Counted from the first letter of the stretch, positions 49,501 through 60,325 are shown. The stretch is 64,000 nt of DNA from Ochotona curzoniae (GCF_017591425.1 NW_024466607.1:7572501-7636500); one strand, 5' to 3'. Notes: generated by a model from the sequence alone, not told the origin. A program made the numbers and translations.

Positions 49501-52500
49501 TTAGAACCGGCGCCCATATGGGATCCCGGGCGTGCAAGGCGAGGACGTTTAACCACTTGCGCCACCGCGCCGGGCCCTTGTGTTTTAGTTTTTAAAAATT
49601 TATTTTTCATTTTATTAGAAAGGCAGAATGACATAGGCAAAGATCTGTTATCCTCTGGTTCATTCCCCGGAGACCTACAGCCAGGCCTGGGCTGGGCAGA
49701 ACTCAACTCGGGTCTCCCTCGGGGGCAGCAAGGCCCCGTACATGAGCCGGCATCCACTGCCTCCCAGGTCTGTAGGACCCAAGGCCAAAGCAGAGGCAAG
49801 ACTTTAAACCCAGACACTTCAATATGAAATGTGAGCACCCCAAACACTGCCTTGACCATCACACCAGTCCACTCCTCAACTTTGCTTCTTATTATTTTTT
49901 TTTCAAATTTATTTAAGAGTTACACAGAGAAAGAGATCTTCCATATACTGCTTTTCTCCCCTAATGGCTTCCAGGCCAAAGCCAGGAGCCAGGAGCTTCC
50001 TCCAGGACTCCTACCTGGACCGTCTTCTGCTTTACCCAGCTATGAGCAGGGAGCTGCATTGAAAGGACAGCAGCCGGGACTTGAACTGGTGCCCATGTGG
50101 GATGCTGGCATCACAGGCAGAGGCTCTGCATGCTCTTCCACAAAACCTTCAACTTATCTTTTGATTCCATTTTCCCCATAGACTATTTTTATACTGCCCT
50201 TATAGTTACTTATCTACCTATCTCTTCTTCTTACTAATCTTTTGGAAAGATTTATTATCATTACTGGAAAGGTAGATCAGATTTATGGAGAAGAGGAGAG
50301 GCAGAGAGAAAGATTTTCCATCTGTTGGTTCATCCCCCAAATGGCTACAATGGCTGTTTGCTGAAATTGAGTCGGTCAAAGCTAGGAGCCAGGAGTCTCC
50401 TCCAGGTCTCCCACACAGTGCAGGGTCCCCAGGCTTTGGGCCGTCCTCTGCTGCTTTTCCAGGCCACAAGCAGGGAGCTGGATGGGAGGTGGAGCAACCA
50501 AGACACAAACCAGTGCTTATGTGGAATCCTGACTCTTGCAAGATAGGATTTAGTCATTGAACCATCACACCAGGCTCCTATCTATCTGTTCTATCTGCAT
50601 ATGTTTTCTTTCTTTAATATATATAACATATATATATATATATTTTTTATTAGTTACATTGCGTTATGTGACACAGTTTCATAGCTCTGGGATTCCCCCA
50701 CCCAACCCACCTCTCCACGCCTGTGTCTCTTCCTGTATCTACAGGGCAGAGGGTCCCCAACTTCCAACAACTCCCCGGGCCAGCCCAGAGCCAGGAGTCT
50801 TGAGTGGGGAACTTGAGGACGATGGGACCAGAGATCCTGACGCTGCCCCGACGGGAGCCTCGTCAGTGGACAGCAGCTCCGGGAGCAGAGCTCTGGACGA
50901 AGGTTTGTCCCTGTGCCCAGTCCTGCTGCCAGGCTCACGGCCAAGTTGGCTGCACCCCAGCCTGGCTCAGGAGCTGTGTGCGTTGGCCTCAGCACAGAAG
51001 CTGCTTCCCCTGTGGTTGGAAGCCCACGGGCCCCTTTTCCTTCTTTCCCCTGCCCCTTTCCTGGTTGCCTGAAGAACTGGGACCTTAAGGATCTGGTGGG
51101 TGTGGAGATAACAGGGCTCACAGGGCACTCCTGGGACAGGTCTTGCATCTCTGTCACCGATGACCATCCCAGCACCCTGCACCTGCCTGTGTTAGTGACA
51201 CACGGGTGCATCATGGCCCAGCACGGTGAGCCACTGTTAGGGATCCCACACCCTGTATCAACAGTGCCTGGAGTCGAGTCCCGTCTCTGCTTCCCATCCA
51301 GCTTCCTGTGGTGGGCCTGGGGTGCCTCCTGTGGGAGGCAGCGGGTGACGGCCCGAGTACGTGGGCTGCTGTCACCCACCCAGGGGATCTGGACAGTGTT
51401 CCAGGCTCCTGGCTTCGGCCTGGCCCAGCTGTGGCAGTTACAGCAGTTTAGGGGATGAACCATCAGATGGAAGATCTTTATCTCTGTTATTCTGCCTTTC
51501 TTATAAATAAATTTTTTTTCTTTTACAAAGATTTATTTATTTTTATTGGAAAGTCAGATATACAGAGAGAAGGAGAGACAGAAGAAGATCTTCCATCTGC
51601 TGATTCACTCCCCAAGTGGCCGTAATGGCTGGAACTGCACTGATCCAAAGCCAAAAGCCAGGAGCCTCTTCCGGGTCTCCCATGTGGGCGCAGGGTCCCA
51701 AGGCTTTGGGCCGTTCTTGACTGCTTTCCCAAGCCACAAGCAGGGAGCTGGATGGGAAGCGGGTTTACCTGGACATGAACCATTGCCCAAATGGGATCCC
51801 GGTGTGTGCAAGGCAAGGATTTTAGCCACTAGGCTACCACACTGGGCCCATAAATCAATCTTTAAAAGGAGAGAGAAAAATAGGGTGTCACTCTCCCTGT
51901 ACCCCTGTGTAAAACCCCAGGGAGAAACCCTGGGGCATTGTCCCCTCTGAGCCAATGAAGTGGGGGTGAATGGTGGTGGGCACAGGCCTGGCCTCAGTGG
52001 AGCAGCTGGCAGAGGGGGAAGGGGAAGGTCGGTAGGCCCTCTCCTTGGTCATTCCCCGGGTGTGCACGGCTCTTCCCCCTCGTCCCTGACCCTGGTACTA
52101 TGACTTCCACAGTGGGCGAGCAGCTGTTCCGCTCCGTGGAGGGCCAGGCCGCCTCGGATGAGGAAGATCGGGAGGAGGAGAAATGGCGGGCAGAGCACAG
52201 GCCACCAGCGGCCGAGGCCAAGGCCCTGCCAGCTTGGCCCTCCAGCTGCGGGAGTGGGTGAGTGCGGGGGCCGCCAGGGCTCCAGGACCCCATCCCAGCC
52301 CTGCAAGTCCCTGAGACACTGCCCAGCGCCTCTGAGGCTGTCCCCTCATCCATCAGGGGGAGACAGGGCCACCCTTGTGCACAGAGATGACCATGCACAT
52401 GGCCTTAACCCCTGTCACTCGTCTCTCACTCCGTGGACCACTGACCCAAGGCAACTCCAAAGACACTAGTGTCCTGCTCAGACCATGCCCAGCCTGGTGA

Positions 52501-55500
52501 CCTCACACACACTGTCCCAGCCCCGCGGCTGCTGCGTGCCCCACAGTCCCTGGCTCAGTCCTAACCACCAGGATGCTTGCAGTCGCACATGGCGCCAGGG
52601 AGCCCTGGGCGCGATTTGAGGCTCTGAGCAAATGCGGTAGCCCTCTTATCCTGGCTCCTGTGTCCCTGCCATGGTGACAAGTGTAAGGAAGAGACAGACA
52701 GACAGAAAGCAGCGAGATGTCGGAGGGAGGTAGAGGGAGACCCTGTTGGGAATAAGGGACTAAGCCAGGCAGTGGTTGGAGGAAGAACATTTGGAGAAGC
52801 AAAGGCCCTGGGGCGCGTTAGAAGAACTGGGGAGTCACTGCAGAGGGAGGGAGGTGAGAGAGCAGGGTGGGGGCAGGGAATGGGAGGGGAAGTCAGAGAG
52901 GTCATGGCAGGTCTGGGGTTCCCTCTGAGTAACACAGGGGATGGGGTTGGGGGGACATAGCCAGCTGTGGCCTGGCTCTGGTTTGAGAAGAAAGGCTGTG
53001 CCATGAGGCAGTGCCACCCCCTCCACCTTCCTGACTCTCTGCTCTGCTGTAGGTGTGATGCCCACACAGCCATGAAGACTCACCACGGCCCCCCGGGCAT
53101 CGCTGACCACACCTGCAGCCCCGGGGAGCTGGAGGCCCCCGGTACCGTGGCACAGCGGCCAAGCACCCAGGGCACTGCCGACCACACCTGCAGCCCCGTG
53201 GAGCTGGAAGCCCATGGCGCTGTGGCACAGCAACCAGGCAACCATGGCACTGCCAACCACACCTGCAACCCTGCAGAGCTGAAAGCCTGTGGCTCCACAG
53301 TGCAGCGGCCAGGCACCCAGGGCTGTGGCGGAAAGGCACCAGGGACCCCAGGAGAGGTCAGCAGAGCCCCCCGGCCCTGAGGCAGCATGGCAGAGCCCCC
53401 GTCCCCACCGTGTCTGTCTCACAGAGGAGCAAGCCAAAACTCAGATGTGATTTCCTTTGATTTCAGTTAAAAGAATTACATTTAGGGTCCGGTGTGGTGG
53501 CCTAGCAGCTAACGTCCTCACCTTGCACACACTGGGGATCCCATATGGGCACCGGTTCTAGTTCTGGCTGCCCCACTTCCCATCCAGCTCCCTGCTTGTG
53601 GCCTGGGAAAGCAGTCGAGGACGGCCCAAAGCCTTGGGACCCTGCACCCAAGTGGGAGACCTGGAAGTGCTTCCAGCTCCTGGCTTCAGATTGGCACAGC
53701 TCCGGCCTTTACGGTCACTTGGGGAGTAAATCATTGGATGGAAGATCTTCCTCTCTGTGTCTTCTCCTCTCTCTATATATCTGACTTTTTAACAAGATAA
53801 ATGAATAAATAAATATTTAAGAATTACATTTAAAATAAGTGAGGCGGGGGAGGAGGAGGTTTTCCATCTGCCGCATGCCCACAGCAGCGGGCACTCCTTG
53901 CAGCAGCTCAGTCTGCCCCTGACTTATATTAACCAAAAATCTGTAGGTTGTGTCTCAGGAACTCACTGGGGTGTGGAGCTGAGGGCAGCTTCAGGCACAG
54001 CTGGATCCAGGATTGATGCCAGATTGCATACCCCCCTACACCCAGGGTCGGCCCCACTTCCCCCTCCTCAGCCTGGTGGGGGCAGGGCAGGCCGGACCAG
54101 ACAGCCTGGAGATGCTAGATGACAACTCCCAGAGGGAAAGAGTCCCCCACCTGCGCAGCCTCAGTGGTAGGGTGGGGGTCCGAGCAAGGGGAGTGAGGCA
54201 GCCCGCTGTCCCCGTGTCAGCAGGGTCCTCGCGGGCTGCGGCTCTGCCTTTTCCCCTTGGGGACTTCTCTGTTCTAGAGCAGGCAGAGGCACAGGGCTGC
54301 GGAAAAGCTGTTGCTTCGCTGGGCCTTCGCCCCCAGCACGCTTTGATGCCAGTTTGTGAAAACTTGTTGTCCCATAGGTTGTTTACGCAGGTCTGGGGTG
54401 CTCCTCCCAGCTCCTTAGCTTACCACTTAGGACAGTGCAGACATGCTTTGTCTAAGACTCCAGGGAGGGCTGGGCACAGGGGTTAAAGACGCCTCCTGGG
54501 ACGCGCATGTCCCCTTTCCAAGGGCCTGGTTCAACCCCCAACTCCTCTACTTCCCATCTCAGATGGCCTCTGAGAAAGGAATGGGGGTCCAGGGGTCCCG
54601 GGAGGGCAGGTAGGGGTGTGTTGAGAGCGCCCTCTCCGCAGGTGGAGCTGCAGCACAGAGGAGAGACCGAGCTGCTGAGGCTGGAGCTGCAGATGGTGGA
54701 GACGGAGCGGGTGCGGCTGTCCCTGCTGGAGGAGAAGCTGGTGGACGTGCTGCAGCTGCTGCAGAGGCTCCGGGACCTGGTAGGCCCCTCCCCTGGGGCC
54801 TGCGGGGAGGGCAAGGGAGCCGTGCATGGGGCTCCCTTTGTACAAGTGGCGTCCCATTTTACAGATGCAACAGTGGAGCCTCAAAGGAGCCCACCAAGCA
54901 AAGGGTACAAGGCTCCCAAGTCATTTCATGAGACGGACATAGCTACAAGACGCCAAGCAAGGGCAGTTACAAGCTCAGCCCACATGAGTGCAGAATACTA
55001 TGTAAAGTCCCAGCCAACCAAACGTGGCTGAAGAGACGCAGCACAGCCCCATCAGACTTATCCTGGGAATGCAAGGACAGTGCCATGTCACCTCCTTGTA
55101 CCCCCCATTGCAGGTGCCAGGTGAAGGCCACATGGTCATCACAATAGATGAGGGACAGTCAGAAACACTTAAAAACAAATAATCAGAGAGGCTGATTAAT
55201 TTATCCAGGAACATACACCGAGTGAGGTGCAGGTGGGATTTGAACCCAGGTCTGAAGGGCTCTGAGGCGGCTCTATGATGCTGGGCAGGGGCGGAGCTGG
55301 TTGGGCCCCGCAGCCCTGGGTGTGTCTTCCCACCTGCCCTGGTGTGGCCTGCACCTGGTTAAGCTGTGCATACTGCAAGGAGCTGTGCAAGCATCGTGAG
55401 GGTGCCTCCTTCAGTCACACTGCCCCCACATCTCTGGAAACAAGTCCATTTGCACTAGAACTCCTGCAGATCCCAAAAGCTGAGGGTCCCCCGGTCCCTG

Positions 55501-56860
55501 ATGTAAGTTACAATGGCCGCTCGGCTACATTGTTCAGACAATGGGGACAAAAGAATAAGTCTGTGTGTATTCAGATATTTCCCACCTGCGCTGGCTGACT
55601 CCTTGGGTAGAACCTGCCGAGTGCCCATGACCTTGGTAGACAAAGCCCACACACAGCTCCCTGCACCCAAAAGGCTCTGAGGGACCCAGTTCAGGCAGCC
55701 TAGGGATAGGGGGCCAGGGAGGGTGGGAGGGTGGGGTGAGACCTGATCAGTTCCCAGGGGGCTGCACAAAAGCCCGTGAGCTCTCCAGGTAGCTGGCAAC
55801 CCCAGATGAGGAGGCAGCAGTTACCGTGTGACCCAGCCCTGCCTCCATGTGTTTTTCAGAACATATCGAAGAAGGCCCTGGGCAGGACACTGCTGAGTGC
55901 TCTGGACGCTCGCAGGGACCCCACCCACGGTAGGATGGTGAGGGCGGGGCGAAGGACTGGGAAGCAGGTCTGGGGACCCGGACCAGGAGTGTAGGACTTG
56001 GCTGGGGGGCTGCAGGTCAGGGCATGTCATCCTGGCAAGGAACTCCCACCCCACTCACTGCCTGCAGAGCGACCTCACTGTTCATTCTGAAGGGACGAGC
56101 TGGGCCACAGAGAAGCCAGCAGGGTGAAACCCGGGGTGGGGCGGGGTGGGACTGTGGGGGTGCTCAGCCTGGTTACTCCAGGGCTCAGTCCAGCCCAGCA
56201 GTGTCTCTAACTCCCCACCCAGAGTCCTTACAACAGCCCAATAAGCAAGGGGCCATTATTCCCACACTTAGATGTGGAGACTGAGGCACCAAGTCCTGCA
56301 GGCCTGATGAGCTACACTGGGCTGGGAAGCATCTGACCTGCGGGCCGGAGAAGGCCCGAGAAACTGCATGGTCAGGCCCCGCCAAGGCAACCGCAGGCAG
56401 GACTGGAAATTCAGCCAGGCACAGCTGGGTCATTGTAGCGTGATCGTTGTGTATGGCCTTCAAGTGACACAGACATCCAGACGGCCCCAGGCAGAACAAA
56501 GTGGGGACCCTGAGACAGAGCTCAGGGGGCAGAGTTCCCACAGGACCATGCCCGGCGTGGCCAGCAAGAACCTACTGGGGCCACTTAGCGATGGGCAAGT
56601 GGGCCTCAGTGGGCATTGGTGACAGGGATCCGAGACGTGCAGGGCCTGCGTGGCCCCGGCACTCGGGGAGGGAGACCCTGTGAGCTGACACAGCACCCCA
56701 CCCTCCCCGTTGCTTCTCTCTAGATGTGAGCTCCAGTCCCGCGGCCACCCTGGACGCCCTACACCAAGCCCTGGCCAGCTGCGAGCTCTTGCGGAGACGG
56801 CCCCCCAGCCCGTGCCCTTCAGCCCCTGTGCTCCCCAACCCCCTCATCATCTCCTGCTGA
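36930..56860 (+). CDS. EFCC1: EFCC1 (CCDC48), EF-hand and coiled-coil domain containing 1; 8 coding exons
   Basis: Exons 36930-37595, 38774-39060, 50745-50902, 52113-52257, 53053-53356, 54642-54779, 55860-55929 and 56724-56860 join in phase to 634 codons plus stop, against about 598 in human as I recall. The N-terminus ([20 protein letters not shown]), middle ([11 protein letters not shown]), coiled-coil end ([20 protein letters not shown], then [12 protein letters not shown]) and C-terminus (NPLIISC) are recognisably EFCC1. Domains: an N-terminal EF-hand-like helix-loop-helix (about aa 45-77), an Arg-rich link (161-173), coiled coils (about 187-318 and 525-566) and an acidic linker (about 375-400). 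The function of the protein is not established. The extra length is mostly the 3 x 25-aa repeat in exon 5. Confidence 0.93.
38774..39060 (+). CDS. EFCC1: EFCC1 coding exon 2 (aa 223-318), coiled coil
   Basis: Acceptor TCTCCACAG|GTC, reads [20 protein letters not shown], then [20 protein letters not shown], Arg/Ala/Glu-rich heptads, and [20 protein letters not shown], donor TACAG|GTGAGC. Strongly CpG-rich, like exon 1. Confidence 0.95.
41370..41570 (-). mobile_element. C-type SINE, partial
   Basis: Tail region TACATTTGTTTTGACAGAGA, then CCACTGGTTCACTCCCAAGA. Ends before the head. Confidence 0.5.
46458..46779 (-). mobile_element. C-type SINE, young
   Basis: Tail TTAAGATTTATTTATTTTTA, head CTAGGCTACCGAGCTGGGTC. 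Confidence 0.88.
47785..48040 (+). mobile_element. C-type SINE, old
   Basis: Head TGGGTGTTTGGCCTCATGGT, 3' part CCTGCCTCTCAGATAAATCC. Confidence 0.55.
48929..49198 (+). mobile_element. C-type SINE, older
   Basis: Head GGGTCGGGCGTTGTGGCTCA, tail TTTCAGATAAATAAATCAAT. Confidence 0.75.
49251..49577 (-). mobile_element. C-type SINE, young, near full length
   Basis: Tail TTAAAGATTTATTTTTATTA, head GCGCCACCGCGCCGGGCCC, B-box complement GGGATTAGAACCGGCGCCCA. Confidence 0.92.
49590..49870 (-). mobile_element. C-type SINE, older
   Basis: Tail TTTAAAAATTTATTTTTCAT, middle CTCTGGTTCATTCCCCGGAG. Confidence 0.7.
49888..50147 (-). mobile_element. C-type SINE, older
   Basis: Tail TTATTATTTTTTTTTCAAAT, middle GACTTGAACTGGTGCCCATG. 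Confidence 0.7.
50240..50577 (-). mobile_element. C-type SINE
   Basis: Tail TTTGGAAAGATTTATTATCA, head CATTGAACCATCACACCAGG. A TA-rich run follows at 50615-50650. Confidence 0.82.
50745..50902 (+). CDS. EFCC1: EFCC1 coding exon 3 (aa 318-371)
   Basis: Acceptor TGTATCTACAG|G, reads [38 protein letters not shown], then [13 protein letters not shown], donor GAAG|GTTTGT. TRDPD and [10 protein letters not shown] are the family-matching parts; the rest is an acidic, probably disordered linker. It sits 11.7 kb after exon 2 and about 170 bp after a SINE cluster. Confidence 0.9.
51214..51510 (+). mobile_element. C-type SINE, older
   Basis: Head TGGCCCAGCACGGTGAGCCA, tail TTCTGCCTTTCTTATAAATA. Confidence 0.7.
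51521..51849 (-). mobile_element. C-type SINE, young, inverted against the previous copy
   Basis: Tail ACAAAGATTTATTTATTTTT, head CTAGGCTACCACACTGGGCC. Confidence 0.9.
52113..52257 (+). CDS. EFCC1: EFCC1 coding exon 4 (aa 371-419)
   Basis: Acceptor GACTTCCACAG|TG, reads [20 protein letters not shown], then [20 protein letters not shown], donor [27 protein letters not shown] is the conserved core. Confidence 0.9.
53053..53356 (+). CDS. EFCC1: EFCC1 coding exon 5 (aa 419-520) with 75-bp tandem triplication
   Basis: Acceptor TCTGCTGTAG|G, reads [14 protein letters not shown], then three 25-codon units starting [32 protein letters not shown] and [16 protein letters not shown] (53096-53170, 53171-53245, 53246-53320), then [12 protein letters not shown], donor GAGAG|GTCAGC, phase 0. 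Human, as I recall, has one unit here (GGANHAHTLGELEAC...RTQGCGG). The third unit is the most human-like, so the first two look like duplicates. The segment is Pro/Gly/His/Cys-rich and no longer helical. Confidence 0.82.
53096..53320 (+). repeat. EFCC1: 75-bp x 3 in-frame tandem repeat in EFCC1 exon 5
   Basis: Period exactly 75 bp, with unit starts at GGCATCGC (53096), GGCACTGC (53171) and GGCACTGC (53246). The units keep DHTC or NHTC, ELEA or ELKA, and QRP or QQP. Confidence 0.92.
53485..53815 (+). mobile_element. C-type SINE, young
   Basis: Head AGGGTCCGGTGTGGTGGCCT, tail GATAAATGAATAAATAAATA. 129 bp after EFCC1 exon 5. Confidence 0.9.
54470..54565 (+). mobile_element. SINE 5' fragment upstream of EFCC1 exon 6
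   Basis: GGGCTGGGCACAGGGGTTAA and CCCAACTCCTCTACTTCCC resemble the SINE head, truncated after about 95 bp, ending 77 bp before the exon. Confidence 0.45.
54642..54779 (+). CDS. EFCC1: EFCC1 coding exon 6 (aa 521-566), C-terminal coiled coil
   Basis: Acceptor CTCTCCGCAG|GTG, reads [20 protein letters not shown], then [20 protein letters not shown] and QRLRDL, donor GACCTG|GTAGGC. Clear heptads. This is the best-conserved part of the protein, exactly 46 codons. Confidence 0.95.
54960..55165 (+). mobile_element. L1 ORF2 fragment
   Basis: ATCCTGGGAATGCAAGGACA and CATGGTCATCACAATAGATG are diagnostic of L1 reverse transcriptase, sense, broken by indels. Confidence 0.7.
55180..55300 (+). mobile_element. 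MIR fragment
   Basis: GTGGGATTTGAACCCAGGTC at 55232-55251 is the MIR core, followed by CTGAGGCGGCTCTATGATG. Confidence 0.7.
55860..55929 (+). CDS. EFCC1: EFCC1 coding exon 7 (aa 567-590)
   Basis: Acceptor TGTTTTTCAG|AAC, reads [20 protein letters not shown], then PTH, donor CACG|GTAGGA. Confidence 0.93.
56240..56320 (+). mobile_element. MIR fragment
   Basis: TTAGATGTGGAGACTGAGGC resembles the MIR segment for 'GATGAGGAAACTGAGGC'. Confidence 0.5.
56724..56860 (+). CDS. EFCC1: EFCC1 last coding exon 8 (aa 590-634)
   Basis: Acceptor CTTCTCTCTAG|AT, reads [20 protein letters not shown], then [20 protein letters not shown] and IISC before TGA at 56858-56860. The 3' UTR end was not placed; no clear AATAAA near. 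Confidence 0.93.
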
Positions 56861-58379
56861 GCAGAAGTGTGGTCTCAGCCAGCGCCCCCTGTCAACAGCC
56901 TGCCCAGGGCCCTGCTACCTGGACATGCCCCACACCTATGCTGCACAGGACAGACCTACCACGTAGGTGCCGCCAGCGCTAACCTGAAGCAGAGTGCAAT
57001 GATCCCCCTACTGAGGAATCTGCGCGCAGCCACAGGGGTGCAGCTGGGATACAGGGGTCACCCCAGTCTGCTCAGCCTGAGCCACAGTGGGGAGGGACTG
57101 GGGCAGGGGTGGCCACGGGGGCCTCCATGGCACTGAGGGTCTGGAAGGTGATCTTGCAGGGAGGAATCCAGGGGCAAGGCACGAGGGGGGTTAATAGAGA
57201 CCACCACCACCTGGAGAAAGCCAGAGAAGAGACTCGTCCCTTCCAAAGAGAGGAACCACATGGGGTGACACCCCCTCACCCCACAGAAACTGGACAACCA
57301 AGAGGAAGAGGTGACAACACCCTCCACAGCCTGGGACTCTGCACCCCAGGAGGCGGTCCTCGGAGCCATTCTCACACGGAGAGTGGGGAAGCATGTGGCC
57401 GGCACACACTGCCTGCGGGAGCAGTTCAGAGGGGACGGGGCGTGAGGTCAGAACCCGACCCCAGGTGAAGGATGGAAGGTCCTTAGAGAAGGAAGGAGTG
57501 ATGTTTCTCATGCGACAGCAGGAGCATCTGTGCGCTGCGTTCCAAGGCTGGTGCACGGCACTACGACGGGGATTAGGCCTGCTGGTTACTGTAAGGTACC
57601 TGGACCAGCCGTGGAGCCGACCAGTGCTATGTGAGAGCGCGCCGGATTAGTTGCGGAAGCGTAATGCAAATGGTAGAGTAACCACTAAGATAAAGTTTAA
57701 AAACAGACGATCCGGACGCTGAGAGAAATCGAGATTATATGAAAGGATCCGTTAAGGTCACAAAAGGCAGAGGAGGAGCGGAAGGCGCCAGGAAGAGGCG
57801 GTACAGGCCACACCCACACACGACTGACGTTGACCCAAGAGATGGACACATGGTCCGTGTTCTGCACGCCATCACGAGTTCAGGAGGTGTTCAGCTGCCG
57901 GGCCGTGTCCAGCCTGGCGCAGGGGCTGCATGAAGCACAGACAGGGCGGGTTTCAGAAGAAGAAAACCAGAAGGGGCAAAAGGGAGCAAGGCCCCCCTAA
58001 GCCACGGCAATGGAGGAACCAGCGGCCCAGCCACGGAGGCCTGAGCCGACAGCGGCAGGGAGGAGCGTCCAGGTCATTCCTGGTGGAGACCCAGCGCCCT
58101 GCGGTAGAAACAGCGTCGCCAGCAGGTGGAAATCAGGAAGGACCAGGGCCTGGCCAGGGGCGCCATGGCCAGCTGCCGCTGACATGCCATGTCACGCAGC
58201 AACGGCAGCATCCGCCTGCTCCCCAGAGCCACGCAGCGCCTCGCCGCAGCGCACCAGGCACATGTGAAAGGTGGGGTGCCACAGAGTTCAAGAACAAGGA
58301 GTGAGCCGCACACCAGTGACCAAGAAATGACTGCAAACTCTCCAGATCATGCAGGGCTCAAGGGAGAAACCTCAAGAGA

Positions 58380-58760
58380 GATGCTTAAAATGCAAATATC
58401 ATGTACACAATTGATGTGAAATCGCACAAGAAATTATAGAGAAATGCATCCTTTTGAATACATGTTCTTAAAAAGTATTTTTTTAAATGCTGTAAAATCG
58501 ATCATGTGAACTTTCCCACGGCAGCAAACAATACAAATGAGGAAACGTGGATGAGAAGTGGGTGAGAAGTCAAACAAGCACAAACGGAAAGGCGCGAACA
58601 CAGCAAACAAGGAGAATCAATAAACCTACATCTGATTCTTGGAGGCGATCCATAGAAGGATGAGACCCTCCCCGGAGCATTAAAGAAGCAGTGAATAATG
58701 AACAGAGGGGCGGGACATGAGGGCCTGCAGCACACAGCACAGAGGAACAGCTTCACGGAT
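58380..58760 (+). mobile_element. Probable L1 ORF2 remnant
   Basis: GGAGAATCAATAAACCTACA and TTCTTGGAGGCGATCCATAG resemble the L1 'atcaataaaac...tggttcttcgaaaag' region. Highly decayed. Confidence 0.4.
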
Positions 58761-58949
58761 GTGACGCCTGACATGAAATGAACGCATTTCCTGAAAGGCA
58801 GAGAATCCCAAGAAAGGACAGATCACAGCTTTCCTGGAACATCTAAAAGTTTTGTCAATCCTGCAGTCCCTTAAATGTATGATTGCCTTACATGTAAAAA
58901 AATACATATGCCTTCTTTGCTTATTAAATACTTCATGGTTAAAAAAAAA

Positions 58950-59252
58950 CTGGGCCCGGTGTGGTACGCTAGTGACAAAAGTCCTTACCTTGAATGCACC
59001 AGAATCCCATATGGGTGCCGGTTCTAATCCCGGCAGCTCCACTTCCCATCCAGCTCCCTGCCTGTGGCCTGGGAAAGCAGTGGAGGACAGCCCAAGGCCT
59101 TGGGACCCTGCACCTGTGTGTGGGAGACCCGGAAGAAGCTCCTGGATCCTGGCTTCGGATCGGCTTAGCTGCAGCCAACACTTGAGGAGTAAACCAGCAG
59201 ACGGAAGATCTTTCTATATTTCCTTTTCTCTGTAAATCTGCCTTTCCAGAAA
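58950..59252 (+). mobile_element. C-type SINE, young
   Basis: Head TGGGCCCGGTGTGGTACGCT, tail AAATCTGCCTTTCCAGAAAA. Confidence 0.9.
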
Positions 59253-59439
59253 AACCTAAGCAAAACAAGTAACGGTCCTCTTAGCCCCAGCAGGTCATCG
59301 TCGTCTTGCTGGTGGAGGGACTCGCGTGGACAGTGCTGGCCACGGACTGAGCAAGGGGCTCAAGGCTGGGCTGATGGGCTACTCTGCCCAGTCATGTGCC
59401 CTTCCCTCTGTGAGAGATGTCTCTGAAGGGTGGACTTCT

Positions 59440-59640
59440 TCCCAGATTGCACGGGGAAAGAGATCTTCCATCTGCTAGTTCACCCCCAAATGTCCTCCAC
59501 GGCCAAGGCTGGACTGAAGCTGGGAGCCCAGATCTTTGCCTGTGTTCTTGACGGGGGGAGGGGGGGCAAGGCCTGAGCCCTAGAGCCATCCAGTGCTGCT
59601 CGCCAGGGTGCACCTGAGCAGGAAGTAGCCCAGAAGCAGA
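59440..59640 (-). mobile_element. C-type SINE, partial and old
   Basis: GAGATCTTCCATCTGCTAGT followed by CACCCCCAAATG. The head is unclear. Confidence 0.5.
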
Positions 59641-60026
59641 GCCAGGGACAGGGGAGGCCTGGGCAGCGCCTACATCCAGGAGGAGCCCCTGCTGCCTTAG
59701 GGCAGAGAGAACTTCTTTCCAAGTTGACATCAATTCTGCCACTGTTGGATCAGCCCGTCCTGGTCTGTGCTCCACGGCTGTAATGGAATGCTCAGAAAGA
59801 GGTTGGAAAGCTGCGCTCACAGATCGGCAGGCTGAGTCTAAGGCAGATGGCACGAGGTGGGTGGCAGAGCCCGGGAGACCACGTGGCAAGATGGGAAACC
59901 AGACAGTAGGGCAGAGGGTGTACCCAGGCCTGCTGTGCCACCCAGTGACCCTTCCTCAGGCAGCGCCCCCTGGAACAAGTCATCTCACACGAAGTCTGTC
60001 TTGAACTCCACTCTGCGAACCCAGTT

Positions 60027-60325
60027 TTTATTTATTTATTTATTTATTAGAAAGGCAGATATACAGAGAGGAGAGACAGAGAGGAAGATCTTCCGTCTGA
60101 TGGTTCACATGGCTGGTGCTGAGCCAATCCAAAGTCAGGAGTCTCCTCTGGGTCTCCCACGTGGGTGCAGGGTCCCAAAGCTGTGGGCCGTCCTGGACTG
60201 CTTTCCCAGGCCACAAACAGGGAGCTGGATGGGAAACGGGGCCGCCGGGATTCGAACTGGCACCCATATGGGATCCCGGTGCGTTCAAGGCGAGGACCTT
60301 AATCTCTCTGCTGTTGCTCCAGGCC
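60027..60325 (-). mobile_element. C-type SINE, young
   Basis: Tail TTTATTTATTTATTTATTTA, head TCTCTGCTGTTGCTCCAGGC, B-box complement GGGATTCGAACTGGCACCCA. Confidence 0.9.

Larger units (their letters stand above)
39061..50744. other. EFCC1 intron 2 (11.7 kb), no exon seen
   Basis: MIR-like pieces (39430-39560, 42470-42610, 43560-43700), an older LTR- or DNA-transposon-like piece (about 46130-46350, with CACAGTTCTGTGGGCCAGAA), and SINEs at 41370, 46458, 47785, 48929, 49251, 49590, 49888 and 50240. No coding segment with family similarity was found. Confidence 0.6.
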
